Below are positions 6,650 through 12,555 of a DNA stretch of 12,555 bases, piece by piece. A model generated the notes under the pieces. That model ran no database searches, was not told where the DNA came from, and worked only from the letters and a program-made list of their open reading frames with translations. This DNA comes from Clostridia bacterium. GTDB taxonomy: Bacteria; Bacillota; Clostridia; Christensenellales; Borkfalkiaceae. A program made the translations under genes and the position numbers. The DNA is taken from positions 1-12,555 of the forward strand of contig CAAFZH010000088.1 in the NCBI GenBank assembly GCA_900767495.1, in the 5' to 3' direction. Numbering within the stretch: position 1 is the stretch's first letter; every line of letters starts with the position of its first letter.

Positions 6650-6680
6650 ACGTCATATTGAGCGCAAGCGAAATATCCAA
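6650..6680. repeat. dispersed hairpin repeat, extra copy after element 2
   Basis: ACGTC plus the ATATT hairpin (6655-6676, GCAA loop), 12 bp downstream of element 2 and joined to it by GTAAACAAAGT-like sequence resembling the linker after element 1. Between here and 6731 nothing else is recognised. Confidence 0.65.
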
Positions 6681-6731
6681 CCGAACTATCACCCCGACCA
6701 TTGTCTTTGCGGTAATAGCGGTAAAAACGTT

Positions 6732-6774
6732 AAACACGGCTTCGTTATAAAACGAAACCGTGTTTTATTTTTTT
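6732..6774. terminator. bidirectional terminator between repeat region and XRE gene
   Basis: Stem AAACACGG/CCGTGTTT (6732-6739 with 6758-6765) plus TTCGTT/AACGAA (6741-6746 with 6751-6756), one C-A mismatch between. A T-rich run follows on the plus strand (6762-6774) and TTT..TTTTT on the minus strand. It lies directly after the leftward XRE stop and probably ends that transcript; on the plus strand it would block read-through from thrS. Confidence 0.75.
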
Positions 6775-6985
6775 AAAATCGTTCCTCGTCAGGCACGCCG
6801 AGTAAGTCGTATAGGCTTACGTCGTATAGTTTAGCAAGCGCAACTAGTTTTTCATATTCCGGGCGAGAAACGTCGTTTTCCCAATCGCTCACGTTCGATT
6901 GATGAATATGCAACTTGTTTGCTACTTCTTTTTGAGAATAACCGCTGTCGTGGCGGGCTTTTTTAAAATAAACACCGTAATTCAT
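6773..6985 (-). CDS. XRE-family HTH regulator, controller-like
   Basis: A 70-residue protein that is almost entirely a Cro/C1-type helix-turn-helix domain: recognition region SQKEVANKL through SNVSDWENDVSRP (about 16-40), then LVALAKLYDVSLYDLLG, which closes the fold. It has no effector domain. Size and position, divergent from a methyltransferase/nuclease operon with dyads between them, resemble C (controller) proteins of type II R-M systems, which delay nuclease expression after entry into a new host; that role is inferred. Start: the ATG at 6985 sits right at the HTH domain. A longer reading to 7084 would run through its own promoter and add a hydrophobic stretch. There is no Shine-Dalgarno site. 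An extended -10 ends seven bases upstream, so the mRNA is probably leaderless. Confidence 0.88.
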   Translation of the reverse strand: MNYGVYFKKARHDSGYSQKEVANKLHIHQSNVSDWENDVSRPEYEKLVALAKLYDVSLYDLLGVPDEERF

Positions 6986-6992
6986 TAAAGTT

Positions 6993-7001
6993 ATTTTACC
7001 A
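6993..7001 (-). promoter_or_regulatory. extended -10 promoter of XRE regulator
   Basis: Read leftward: TGG-TAAAAT (7001-6993), an extended -10 identical to that of the glycosyltransferase promoter, then seven bases and the ATG. The -35 region is poor (CAATGT-like at the best spacing), so it may need activation. Its -35 zone overlaps the -35 of the rightward operon promoter at 7019-7024. Confidence 0.5.
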
Positions 7002-7018
7002 AAAATACGAAAAACACA

Positions 7019-7047
7019 TTGACAAATATGTGCAATACACATATAAT
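7019..7047 (+). promoter_or_regulatory. consensus promoter of methyltransferase operon
   Basis: Perfect TTGACA (7019-7024), 17-bp spacer, perfect TATAAT (7042-7047). Transcription should start near 7053-7055, at the ATG (7054-7056) of the first methyltransferase gene, giving a leaderless mRNA. Such a strong unattenuated promoter suggests that a repressor controls it. Confidence 0.85.
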
Positions 7048-7053
7048 ATATGT
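7026..7053. promoter_or_regulatory. two overlapping dyads, probable XRE operator
   Basis: Dyad 1: ATATGTG-CAATA-CACATAT (7026-7044), filling the spacer of the operon promoter. Dyad 2: ACATATA-A-TATATGT (7039-7053), covering the -10 and ending one base before the ATG. The centres (7035 and 7046) are 11 bp apart, one helical turn, and they share the half-site ACATAT. This geometry suits two XRE dimers side by side. Binding would occlude the operon promoter; the effect on the regulator's own promoter is not clear. Confidence 0.65.
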
Positions 7054-7779
7054 ATGGTAAAATCAAAAAACAACCAAACGACACAAATCAAATCAAAAAA
7101 GAGGGTTGCCGAGCACGGCGAAGTGTTTACAAACGAACGAGAAGTAAAGGCGATGTGCGATTTAGTCGCGCAGGAATGCGACCGTGTAGACAGTAGATTT
7201 TTAGAACCCGCTTGCGGCAACGGTAATTTTTTAGCCGAAATTTTAACTCGTAAACTTGCCGCCGTAAAAAAGTCTTATAAGTCCAACCCCTACGACTACG
7301 AGCGTTATTCCGTTTTGGCGGTAACGAGTATTTACGGCGTGGATATTTTAGCCGATAACGTATCGGAGTGTCGCGAGCGGCTTTTTAAACTGTGGGATAA
7401 ATCTTATAAAACTATTTGTAAAAACTCGATAAGCGAAGATACTCGCCAAGCCGTTAGATATATTCTTTCAAAAAATATTTTATGTGGCAACGCCTTAACG
7501 CTTGTGTGCGTGGACGAAAATCAAAAAGATACCGAAAAGCCGATTATTTTCCCTGAATGGAGTTTATTTCTCGGTACTAAATTAAAACGCCGTGATTTTC
7601 GCCTTGACGTAATGCTTAAAGTAAACGATAAACCTGAAAACGGACAACGTGCCTTGTTTGATATTCCTAAAGAAATCCGTAATTTCGTAACGGTAAACCC
7701 CACTACGAAAGAATATATGGCCTTGCCGATACGTGAATATCCGCCCGTGCATTACAGGAGAGTACAAGAAAATGGCTGA
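7054..7779 (+). CDS. methyltransferase-fold subunit of R-M system, no NPPY motif
   Basis: A 241-residue protein with the N-terminal layout of adenine DNA methyltransferases: HGEVFTNEREVKAMCDLV (21-38), SAM-binding motif I FLEPACGNGNFL (49-60), and IYGVDI (93-98, acidic motif II Asp97). After ILCGNAL, where a catalytic motif IV (N/D-P-P-Y/F) would be expected, none is present. Instead there is FPEWSLFLGTKLKRRDF and a C-terminus ending IREYPPVHYRRV. It may bind SAM without methylating alone, and act as a partner subunit of the next gene's product; I recall similar short proteins annotated as restriction endonuclease subunit M. Start: ATG 7054, with no Shine-Dalgarno site and the promoter -10 six bases before; a GTG at 7030 lies upstream of the -10 and cannot be used. 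It overlaps the next gene by 8 bp. First gene of the operon. Confidence 0.82.
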   Translation: MVKSKNNQTTQIKSKKRVAEHGEVFTNEREVKAMCDLVAQECDRVDSRFLEPACGNGNFLAEILTRKLAAVKKSYKSNPYDYERYSVLAVTSIYGVDILADNVSECRERLFKLWDKSYKTICKNSISEDTRQAVRYILSKNILCGNALTLVCVDENQKDTEKPIIFPEWSLFLGTKLKRRDFRLDVMLKVNDKPENGQRALFDIPKEIRNFVTVNPTTKEYMALPIREYPPVHYRRVQENG

Positions 7780-9298
7780 AACTTTTTTCGATAAAATCTA
7801 TAAAAACAAAACTTTGCACACGCCCGACGTTTTGTCGTGTCTTGCAAACTTATCTAACGACGAAGTTTTTACCCCGCCCGACGTGGTAAATCAAATGCTC
7901 GATTTATTGCCGCAGGAATTATTCCGCGACCCGAATACTACTTTTTTAGACCCTGCCTGCAAAACGGGCGTGTTTTTACGCGAAATTGCAAAAAGGTTGA
8001 TCGTGGGGTTAGCGGATATAATCCCCGATTTGCAACAGCGTATAGACCATATATTCCATAAACAACTTTACGGAATAGCAATTACGGAACTTACCAGTTT
8101 GCTATCCCGTCGCAGTTTGTATTGCTCAAAATACCCTAACGGCGAATATTCTATTTCGCATTTTACTACTGCCGAGGGTAATATCCGCTATCGTCGCATT
8201 AACCACGTTTTTATAAATGGCAAATGTAAATTTTGCGGCGCAAATAAAACTTACGACCGAGAAGAAGAGAAAGAGAGCCACGCTTACGAATTTATACATA
8301 CTTTAACCCCGGAGAAAATTTTTAATATGAAATTCGACGTAATTATATCCAACCCGCCTTATCAATTATCCGACGGCGGCGGAACAGGTTCGAGCGCAAT
8401 GCCGATATATCAATACTTTGTAGAACAAGATAAAAAATTAAATCCGAGATATATCGTAATGATTACCCCGTCGCGTTGGTTTGCGGGCGGTAAAGGCTTG
8501 GACGAATTTAGGAACAATATGTTAAACGATAATCGAATTCGTATAATACACGACTTTCCGAACGCAAGCGATTGTTTTCCCGGCGTCGAAATTAAAGGCG
8601 GCGTTTGTTATTTTTTATGGGATAGGGATAATCGAGGGTTATGCGCTGTAAATACCCACGAAAACGGTAATATAATCTCGACAATGAATCGTAAATTGCT
8701 TGAAGATGGTAACGACGTATTTATTAGATATAATTCAGCAATAAGCATATTCAAAAAGGTTGCAAGTAAAAATGAGCCGTCTTTTATGGAAATGGTGAGT
8801 GTTCGTCGCCCATACGGCTTATCATCAACTTTTAACAACTATTCAAAAGGTAATGCAGGAGGAATAAAAATTTACGGAAATAAGTCGTATGGTTATTTAG
8901 ACAAAAATTTTATAGTACCTCAAAACGTTGAATCGGTTGACAAGTACAAAGTATTTATTAGTTTTGGTTATGGGGCGGGAGAGGGCTTTCCGCATCAAAT
9001 TTTAAATAAACCCTTTATAGGAGAGATGCGTTCTTGTTGTACGGAAACGTATTTACAAATAGGTAAATTTGACAAAATAACTACGGCTGAAAACGTAATT
9101 AGTTATATAAAAACAAAGTTTTTTAGATTTTTAGTTATGTTAAAAAAGAACACCCAAAACGGAACGCGGGGAGTCTATCAATTTGTTCCTATACAGGATT
9201 TTTCAAGGCCTTGGACGGACGAAGAATTGTATAAAAAATATAATTTATCGCAAGAAGAAATCGATTTTATCGAATCAATGATAAAACCTATGGAGTAA
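7772..9298 (+). CDS. Eco57I-type N6-adenine DNA methyltransferase
   Basis: Predicted to methylate adenine in a specific DNA site to protect host DNA. The 508 residues show DEVFTPPDVV (30-39), motif I variant FLDPACKTGVFL (58-69, with Lys where Gly is usual), YGIAITEL as the motif II region, a possible zinc element (Cys118 and CKFC at 152-155), and catalytic motif IV NPPY (194-197) in DVIISNPPYQLSDGGG. Next comes YIVMITPSRWFAGGKG, typical of the Eco57I family. The C-terminal half, from about residue 310, should hold target recognition; it is visibly more AT-rich (8701-9180 about 33% GC against about 42% for 7801-8280, counted by hand). The end SRPWTDEELYKKYNLS is a family-type C-terminus. Start: ATG 7772 has AGGAG 11 bases upstream; an in-frame ATG at 7733 has none. 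The next gene follows after 5 bp. Confidence 0.9.
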   Translation: MAETFFDKIYKNKTLHTPDVLSCLANLSNDEVFTPPDVVNQMLDLLPQELFRDPNTTFLDPACKTGVFLREIAKRLIVGLADIIPDLQQRIDHIFHKQLYGIAITELTSLLSRRSLYCSKYPNGEYSISHFTTAEGNIRYRRINHVFINGKCKFCGANKTYDREEEKESHAYEFIHTLTPEKIFNMKFDVIISNPPYQLSDGGGTGSSAMPIYQYFVEQDKKLNPRYIVMITPSRWFAGGKGLDEFRNNMLNDNRIRIIHDFPNASDCFPGVEIKGGVCYFLWDRDNRGLCAVNTHENGNIISTMNRKLLEDGNDVFIRYNSAISIFKKVASKNEPSFMEMVSVRRPYGLSSTFNNYSKGNAGGIKIYGNKSYGYLDKNFIVPQNVESVDKYKVFISFGYGAGEGFPHQILNKPFIGEMRSCCTETYLQIGKFDKITTAENVISYIKTKFFRFLVMLKKNTQNGTRGVYQFVPIQDFSRPWTDEELYKKYNLSQEEIDFIESMIKPME

Positions 9299-9303
9299 GG
9301 AAT

Positions 9304-12195
9304 ATGGCGAATAATATAAGTCTTTCCGAAATATTACATAATCGTCCTGCCGTTGTGCCTACTATTTACGGCTATATACTGCCAGATTTAAAAGACCACG
9401 ACGGGTATATAAAAATCGGCTATACCGACCGCAAAGATACCGAAACTCGTATTCGTGAACAATTGCACACTGCTGCAATCCATTTCAAAATTCTGTTCAA
9501 GGAGTCGGCAATGCGCCCCGACGGCACTTGCTTTACCGATAAAGAGGTGCACCGCTTGTTAAAGCGCAAAGGTTTTTTGCAACTCAACGCGGGCGCGGAT
9601 AAAAACGAATGGTTTAATTGCACGGCTGAGGACGCGCTGACGGCGATTGAAGAATTACGCTCGGAAACGCGGTTCGAGGGCAATCGCACCTGGAATTTTT
9701 CTATGCGCGCCGAGCAAAGGCAAGCCGTAGAAATGACGAAAACTTATTTCTTACAAGCCAAAGCCGACGAGCCGAGTCGCCCGCCTAAATTTTTATGGAA
9801 CGCAAAAATGCGTTTCGGTAAAACTTTTGCAACTTACGAATTGTGTAAGGCGTTAAATTTCAAAAAGATTCTCGTTTTAACTTTTAAACCCGCCGTAGAA
9901 TCGGCTTGGCAGGAAGATATTTCCCGCCACGTAGACTTTAAAGGGTGGCAGTTCGTCAGTAATAAGGAGGCGAAATTCGACGCTAAAAAACTCGACGAAC
10001 AATTTTCCGCTTGCGACAAAAATTCGCCCGTCGTGGTTTTCGGTTCGTTTCAGGATTTGCTCGGCACTAACGATGCAGGCGGCATTAAGGCAAAAAACGA
10101 GTTTATTCATACAACTAACTGGGATATTATCGTATTTGACGAATATCATTACGGTGCGTGGCGCGAAAACGCTAAAAATCTGTTTGAAAAATTCGACGAG
10201 GAAAACGACGATTTCGATCTTGAAAAATATCAGAAGGAAGAGGCGGGCAACGCTATAAACGAATCGTTTTTGCCTATAACCGCAGGGCATTATCTGTATT
10301 TGTCTGGTACGCCGTTCCGCGCGCTTAATTCGGGAGAATTTTTAGAAGATCAGGTTTTTAATTGGACTTATTCGGACGAGCAGGCGGCAAAGATAAGTTG
10401 GGATATTTCTTTGGGTGAAAACCCCTATGCTGCACTACCTGAAATGGTAATGCTTACTTACAAAGTACCCGATTCTATCACGGCTAACGTCGCGATAAAC
10501 GAGGGGTACGACGAATTTGATATTAACGAATTTTTCCGCGCGGAAATCCCCGAAAAGGGTAAAGTAGAGTTTGCGAGATTTGTCTATGAGGACGACGTTC
10601 AAAAATGGCTTAAAATGATCCAGGGCAACTATATGCCCGTGGACGGCTTAAAACTCGGTGCGGAACGCCCGCCCATGCCGTTTTCGGATACTACGCTGTT
10701 AAACGTGCTATCGCATACTTTATGGTTTTTACCAAGCGTTGCAAGTTGCTATGCAATGTATAATTTGTTACGACAAAAGCAAAACGATTTTTTTAACGAC
10801 TACAAAATTATCGTGTGCGCAGGGACGAAAGCGGGTATAGGTTTAGACGCGCTTACGCCCGTATTAAACGCTATGGGAGATCCGCTCATAACGAAAACTA
10901 TAACGCTGTCTTGCGGTAAACTCACTACGGGCGTTACCGTCCGACCATGGGCGGGCGTGTTTATGTTGCGTAATTTAAAATCGCCCGAAACGTATTTTCA
11001 AACGGCGTTCCGCGTTCAGTCGCCTTGGGAAATCGTCAACGATAACGGCGATAAAGAGATTATCAAACAGGAATGTTATATTTTCGATTTCGCTTTGGAA
11101 CGGGCTTTGCACCAGATTTCCGACTATTCTTGCAGATTAAAAGTTGACGATACGAGTCCCGAGCAAAAAGTTTCTGAATTTATTTCGTTTTTACCCGTGC
11201 TTGCGTTCGACGGAGCGTCTATGAACCGTATCGACGCCCAGGATATTTTAGATATTACTTACGCGGGTACGTCGGCTACGTTACTTGCAAAGCGTTGGCA
11301 AACCGCGCTACTCGTTCACGTTGATAACGACACGCTTAAAAAGTTGCAAAACAATCAAGACGCGTTGGACGCGCTTATGCATATCGAAGGATTCCGTTCG
11401 TTAAACGCCGAAATTCAGACGATTATTAACCGTTCCGAAAAAGTTAAAAAACTTAAAAAGGAAAAAGGCGATAATTTGTCGCCAGCAGAAAAAAAAGAAC
11501 TCACCGAGGACGAAAAACAAGCAAAATCATTGCGCAAGCAAGTGCAGGAAAATCTTTTAAAACTCGCGGCGCGAATACCTGCGTTTATGTATCTTACCGA
11601 TTACCGCGAACAAACTATTAAAGACGTAATCACGCAAATCGAACCCGAACTTTTCCAAAAGGTTACGGGACTTACCGTAAAAGATTTCGACGTGCTATGT
11701 TCTATCGGACTTTTCGATTCCGAAAAGATGAATCAAGGCATTTTCGGTTTCAGAAAGTACGAAAACGCGAGTTTGTCCTACACGGGTATAGACAAGCACA
11801 AAAATGAATCTGTCGGCGGCTGGGACACGGTACTCCGCCGTGAGGAATACGAGGCACTATACAGCAAGCAGCAGGCTACTATGAGTAATTTCGAGGAAAT
11901 GCTTATCCCCGAAAAATATCGCGCGGTCGGCGATGGAAAGGGCAGTGCTATTAAAGTGGAAATTGCGGCAGGTGGTAGTCTTTCAGGCGGGGCGGATGAT
12001 TCCGTAGAGAAAGAACTTGAAAAAATGCTTGAAAAAGTTAAGGTGGGCGTGATGGTACGGCATAAAAAATTCGGAGAGGGCGTAATTACTTGGATAGACG
12101 GCACGCAAAAATATCTGCGAGTCAAATTTTCCGTCGGCGAAAAAAGTTTCGTTTTTCCCAACGCTTTTCTTTCAGGCTTTTTAGAAATAAAATAA
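9304..12195 (+). CDS. GIY-YIG nuclease / SF2 helicase fusion, restriction subunit
   Basis: Predicted restriction or defence effector that translocates on and cuts unmodified DNA. Domains in 963 residues: N-terminal GIY-YIG superfamily domain of the T5orf172 type (about 18-115; IYGYIL at 21-26, YIKIGYT at 35-41, TRIRE at 48-52, EVHRLL at 81-86, NEWF at 101-104); SF2 helicase core with Walker A RFGKT (170-174), DEYH box (279-282), SGTPFR (334-339), motif V LTTGVTV (540-546) and motif VI QTAFRVQ (566-572); a lysine/glutamate-rich probable coiled coil (about 710-755); a Gly/Ser-rich linker; and a C-terminal module VRHKKFGEGVI...FLSGFL (about 915-962) like the UvrD C-terminal Tudor-type fold. It starts 5 bp after the methyltransferase stop with GGAG/AAGG upstream, so all three genes form one operon. 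Helicase motifs look intact; the nuclease call rests on motif resemblance. Not a standard type I HsdR or type III Res, which use PD-(D/E)XK nucleases. Confidence 0.87.
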   Translation: MANNISLSEILHNRPAVVPTIYGYILPDLKDHDGYIKIGYTDRKDTETRIREQLHTAAIHFKILFKESAMRPDGTCFTDKEVHRLLKRKGFLQLNAGADKNEWFNCTAEDALTAIEELRSETRFEGNRTWNFSMRAEQRQAVEMTKTYFLQAKADEPSRPPKFLWNAKMRFGKTFATYELCKALNFKKILVLTFKPAVESAWQEDISRHVDFKGWQFVSNKEAKFDAKKLDEQFSACDKNSPVVVFGSFQDLLGTNDAGGIKAKNEFIHTTNWDIIVFDEYHYGAWRENAKNLFEKFDEENDDFDLEKYQKEEAGNAINESFLPITAGHYLYLSGTPFRALNSGEFLEDQVFNWTYSDEQAAKISWDISLGENPYAALPEMVMLTYKVPDSITANVAINEGYDEFDINEFFRAEIPEKGKVEFARFVYEDDVQKWLKMIQGNYMPVDGLKLGAERPPMPFSDTTLLNVLSHTLWFLPSVASCYAMYNLLRQKQNDFFNDYKIIVCAGTKAGIGLDALTPVLNAMGDPLITKTITLSCGKLTTGVTVRPWAGVFMLRNLKSPETYFQTAFRVQSPWEIVNDNGDKEIIKQECYIFDFALERALHQISDYSCRLKVDDTSPEQKVSEFISFLPVLAFDGASMNRIDAQDILDITYAGTSATLLAKRWQTALLVHVDNDTLKKLQNNQDALDALMHIEGFRSLNAEIQTIINRSEKVKKLKKEKGDNLSPAEKKELTEDEKQAKSLRKQVQENLLKLAARIPAFMYLTDYREQTIKDVITQIEPELFQKVTGLTVKDFDVLCSIGLFDSEKMNQGIFGFRKYENASLSYTGIDKHKNESVGGWDTVLRREEYEALYSKQQATMSNFEEMLIPEKYRAVGDGKGSAIKVEIAAGGSLSGGADDSVEKELEKMLEKVKVGVMVRHKKFGEGVITWIDGTQKYLRVKFSVGEKSFVFPNAFLSGFLEIK

Positions 12196-12213
12196 TAAGG
12201 TTCTAAAATAAAT

Positions 12214-12240
12214 GTTGGGGTGTAGAGAAAACACTCCAAC
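12214..12240 (+). terminator. hairpin after the R-M operon, weak terminator candidate
   Basis: Stem GTTGGGGTGT/ACACTCCAAC (12214-12223 with 12231-12240), ten pairs including one G-U, seven-base loop, 18 bp after the stop codon. Only GTTTG follows, not a real T-run, so termination would be weak or need help; the terminator hairpin at 12343-12369 may be the actual end. Confidence 0.4.
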
Positions 12241-12255
12241 GTTTGACATTGAGCC

Positions 12256-12555
12256 GAAAACTCACGTGTAACGGGCAGGGAATAACCCTTGCTGCGAACC
12301 ACGGTCGGTGGTTCTTACCACCCCGTTTTCCACGCAAAAAAATACGGATAACCATTCAGGTTATCCGTATTTTGGTGGACAGGGGTGGAGTGCGAAAGGC
12401 AAGCCTTTCGGCGACGGGTATATGAGCGGCGGTCGTCAAGCGAAGTAGTGTGAAAACTCACATGTAACGGGCAGGGAATAACCCTTGCTGCGAACCACGG
12501 TCGGTGGTTCTTACCACCCCGTTTTCCACACAAAAAAATACGGATAACCGTTTAG
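12256..12555. repeat. tandem repeat, 196-bp period, structured non-coding unit (second copy cut off)
   Basis: GAAAACTCAC at 12256 recurs at 12452, and about 100 bp after each start are nearly identical. Each copy can fold into a closed multi-branch form: outer stem AACGGG/CCCGTT (12270-12275 with 12322-12327), an inner AGGG/CCCT hairpin, and the perfect hairpin GAACCAC-GGTCG-GTGGTTC (12296-12314). A terminator-like hairpin follows. Between the copies (12374-12451) is a stretch whose complement ends CCCCTGTCCACCA, like a tRNA 3' end, but no full tRNA fits. Differences between copies are few (for example CACGTG/CACATG and loop ATTCA/GTTTA). No protein is supported on either strand. The array may continue beyond the window. 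Confidence 0.7.
12336..12373. terminator. bidirectional intrinsic terminator within repeat unit
   Basis: Perfect 11-bp stem TACGGATAACC/GGTTATCCGTA (12343-12353 with 12359-12369), flanked by seven As on the left and TTTT on the right. The longer T-run is on the minus strand, so a leftward transcript would be ended best; on the plus strand it may end the R-M operon. The second copy starts at about 12532 and is cut by the window end. Confidence 0.75.

Noticed and set aside
7030..7053. Upstream GTG start for the first methyltransferase gene.
   Set aside because: It lies 12 bp upstream of the -10 hexamer, so it would not be in the mRNA from the consensus promoter.
6986..7084. N-terminal extension of the XRE regulator with hydrophobic residues.
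   Set aside because: It runs through the divergent promoters and operator dyads; the HTH domain begins at the ATG at 6985.
7054..12195. Classical type III (Mod/Res) or type I (HsdRMS) system.
   Set aside because: There is no HsdS-like specificity gene, no PD-(D/E)XK signature recognised in the helicase protein, and the methyltransferase pair has the Eco57I layout rather than a Mod layout.
12269..12332. tRNA gene (stem AACGGG/CCCGTT, GGTGG-TTCTTA-CCACC, then TCCA).
   Set aside because: No anticodon arm or D-arm in the right places, and the T-loop consensus is not met; at most tRNA-like.
12243..12533. Short frames on both strands in the 3' repeat region.
   Set aside because: They run through tandem repeats and perfect hairpins, have no ribosome sites, and their translations look like non-coding sequence.
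12256..12555. CRISPR array or integron attC array.
   Set aside because: Only two units, repeat about 100 bp with a single 78-bp gap; no short direct repeats with varied spacers, no cas genes and no integrase or attC core sites recognised.

Overview
This window looks like chromosomal DNA of an uncultured Clostridia-type Firmicute. The evidence is a threonine T-box riboswitch ahead of thrS, strong Shine-Dalgarno sites (GGAGG, AAGGAG) on most housekeeping genes, consensus sigma-A promoters (TTGACA-N17-TATACT, TTGACA-N17-TATAAT), and moderate GC. No species call is possible from the sequence alone.

Layout. Positions 1-1957 hold a leftward pair: a membrane-anchored GT2 polyprenyl-phosphate glycosyltransferase (837-1793) and, overlapping its end, uracil-DNA glycosylase ung (185-853). 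A divergent promoter region then leads to a rightward alpha-phosphoglucomutase/phosphomannomutase (1958-3685). Next is about 730 bp of non-coding DNA containing GC-rich hairpins, a 224-bp multi-hairpin repeat, and the promoter and T-box leader of threonyl-tRNA synthetase (thrS, 4417-6321). The T-box specifier loop can be folded and displays ACC (Thr). A perfect 16-bp terminator closes thrS, followed by a second copy of the multi-hairpin repeat (6413-6638).

From 6773 to 12195 lies a compact predicted restriction-modification or anti-phage module. A 70-aa XRE-type regulator reads leftward. A single rightward operon reads: (1) a 241-aa methyltransferase-fold protein with a SAM-binding motif I but no visible NPPY motif; (2) a 508-aa Eco57I-type adenine methyltransferase with NPPY and an AT-rich probable target-recognition region; (3) a 963-aa protein with an N-terminal GIY-YIG (T5orf172-like) nuclease domain, an SF2 helicase core and a C-terminal UvrD/Tudor-like module. 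The regulator and the operon face each other across a 68-bp intergenic region. Two overlapping dyads there are centred 11 bp apart, over the consensus promoter of the methyltransferase operon. This resembles controller-protein regulation of R-M systems. The operon promoter places transcription start at the ATG, so the first methyltransferase mRNA is probably leaderless; the regulator and the glycosyltransferase show the same promoter-to-start spacing.

The right end (12214-12555) holds a hairpin and two tandem copies (period 196 bp, the second cut by the window edge) of a structured non-coding unit ending in an intrinsic-terminator-like hairpin. Intergenic DNA throughout is rich in a short hairpin repeat family whose outer arms vary while the GA-GC-loop-GC-GA core is fixed. 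The most interesting items are the regulator/2-methyltransferase/GIY-YIG-helicase module with its operator, the two copies of the 225-bp multi-hairpin element with compensatory changes, and the tandem structured unit at the right edge.
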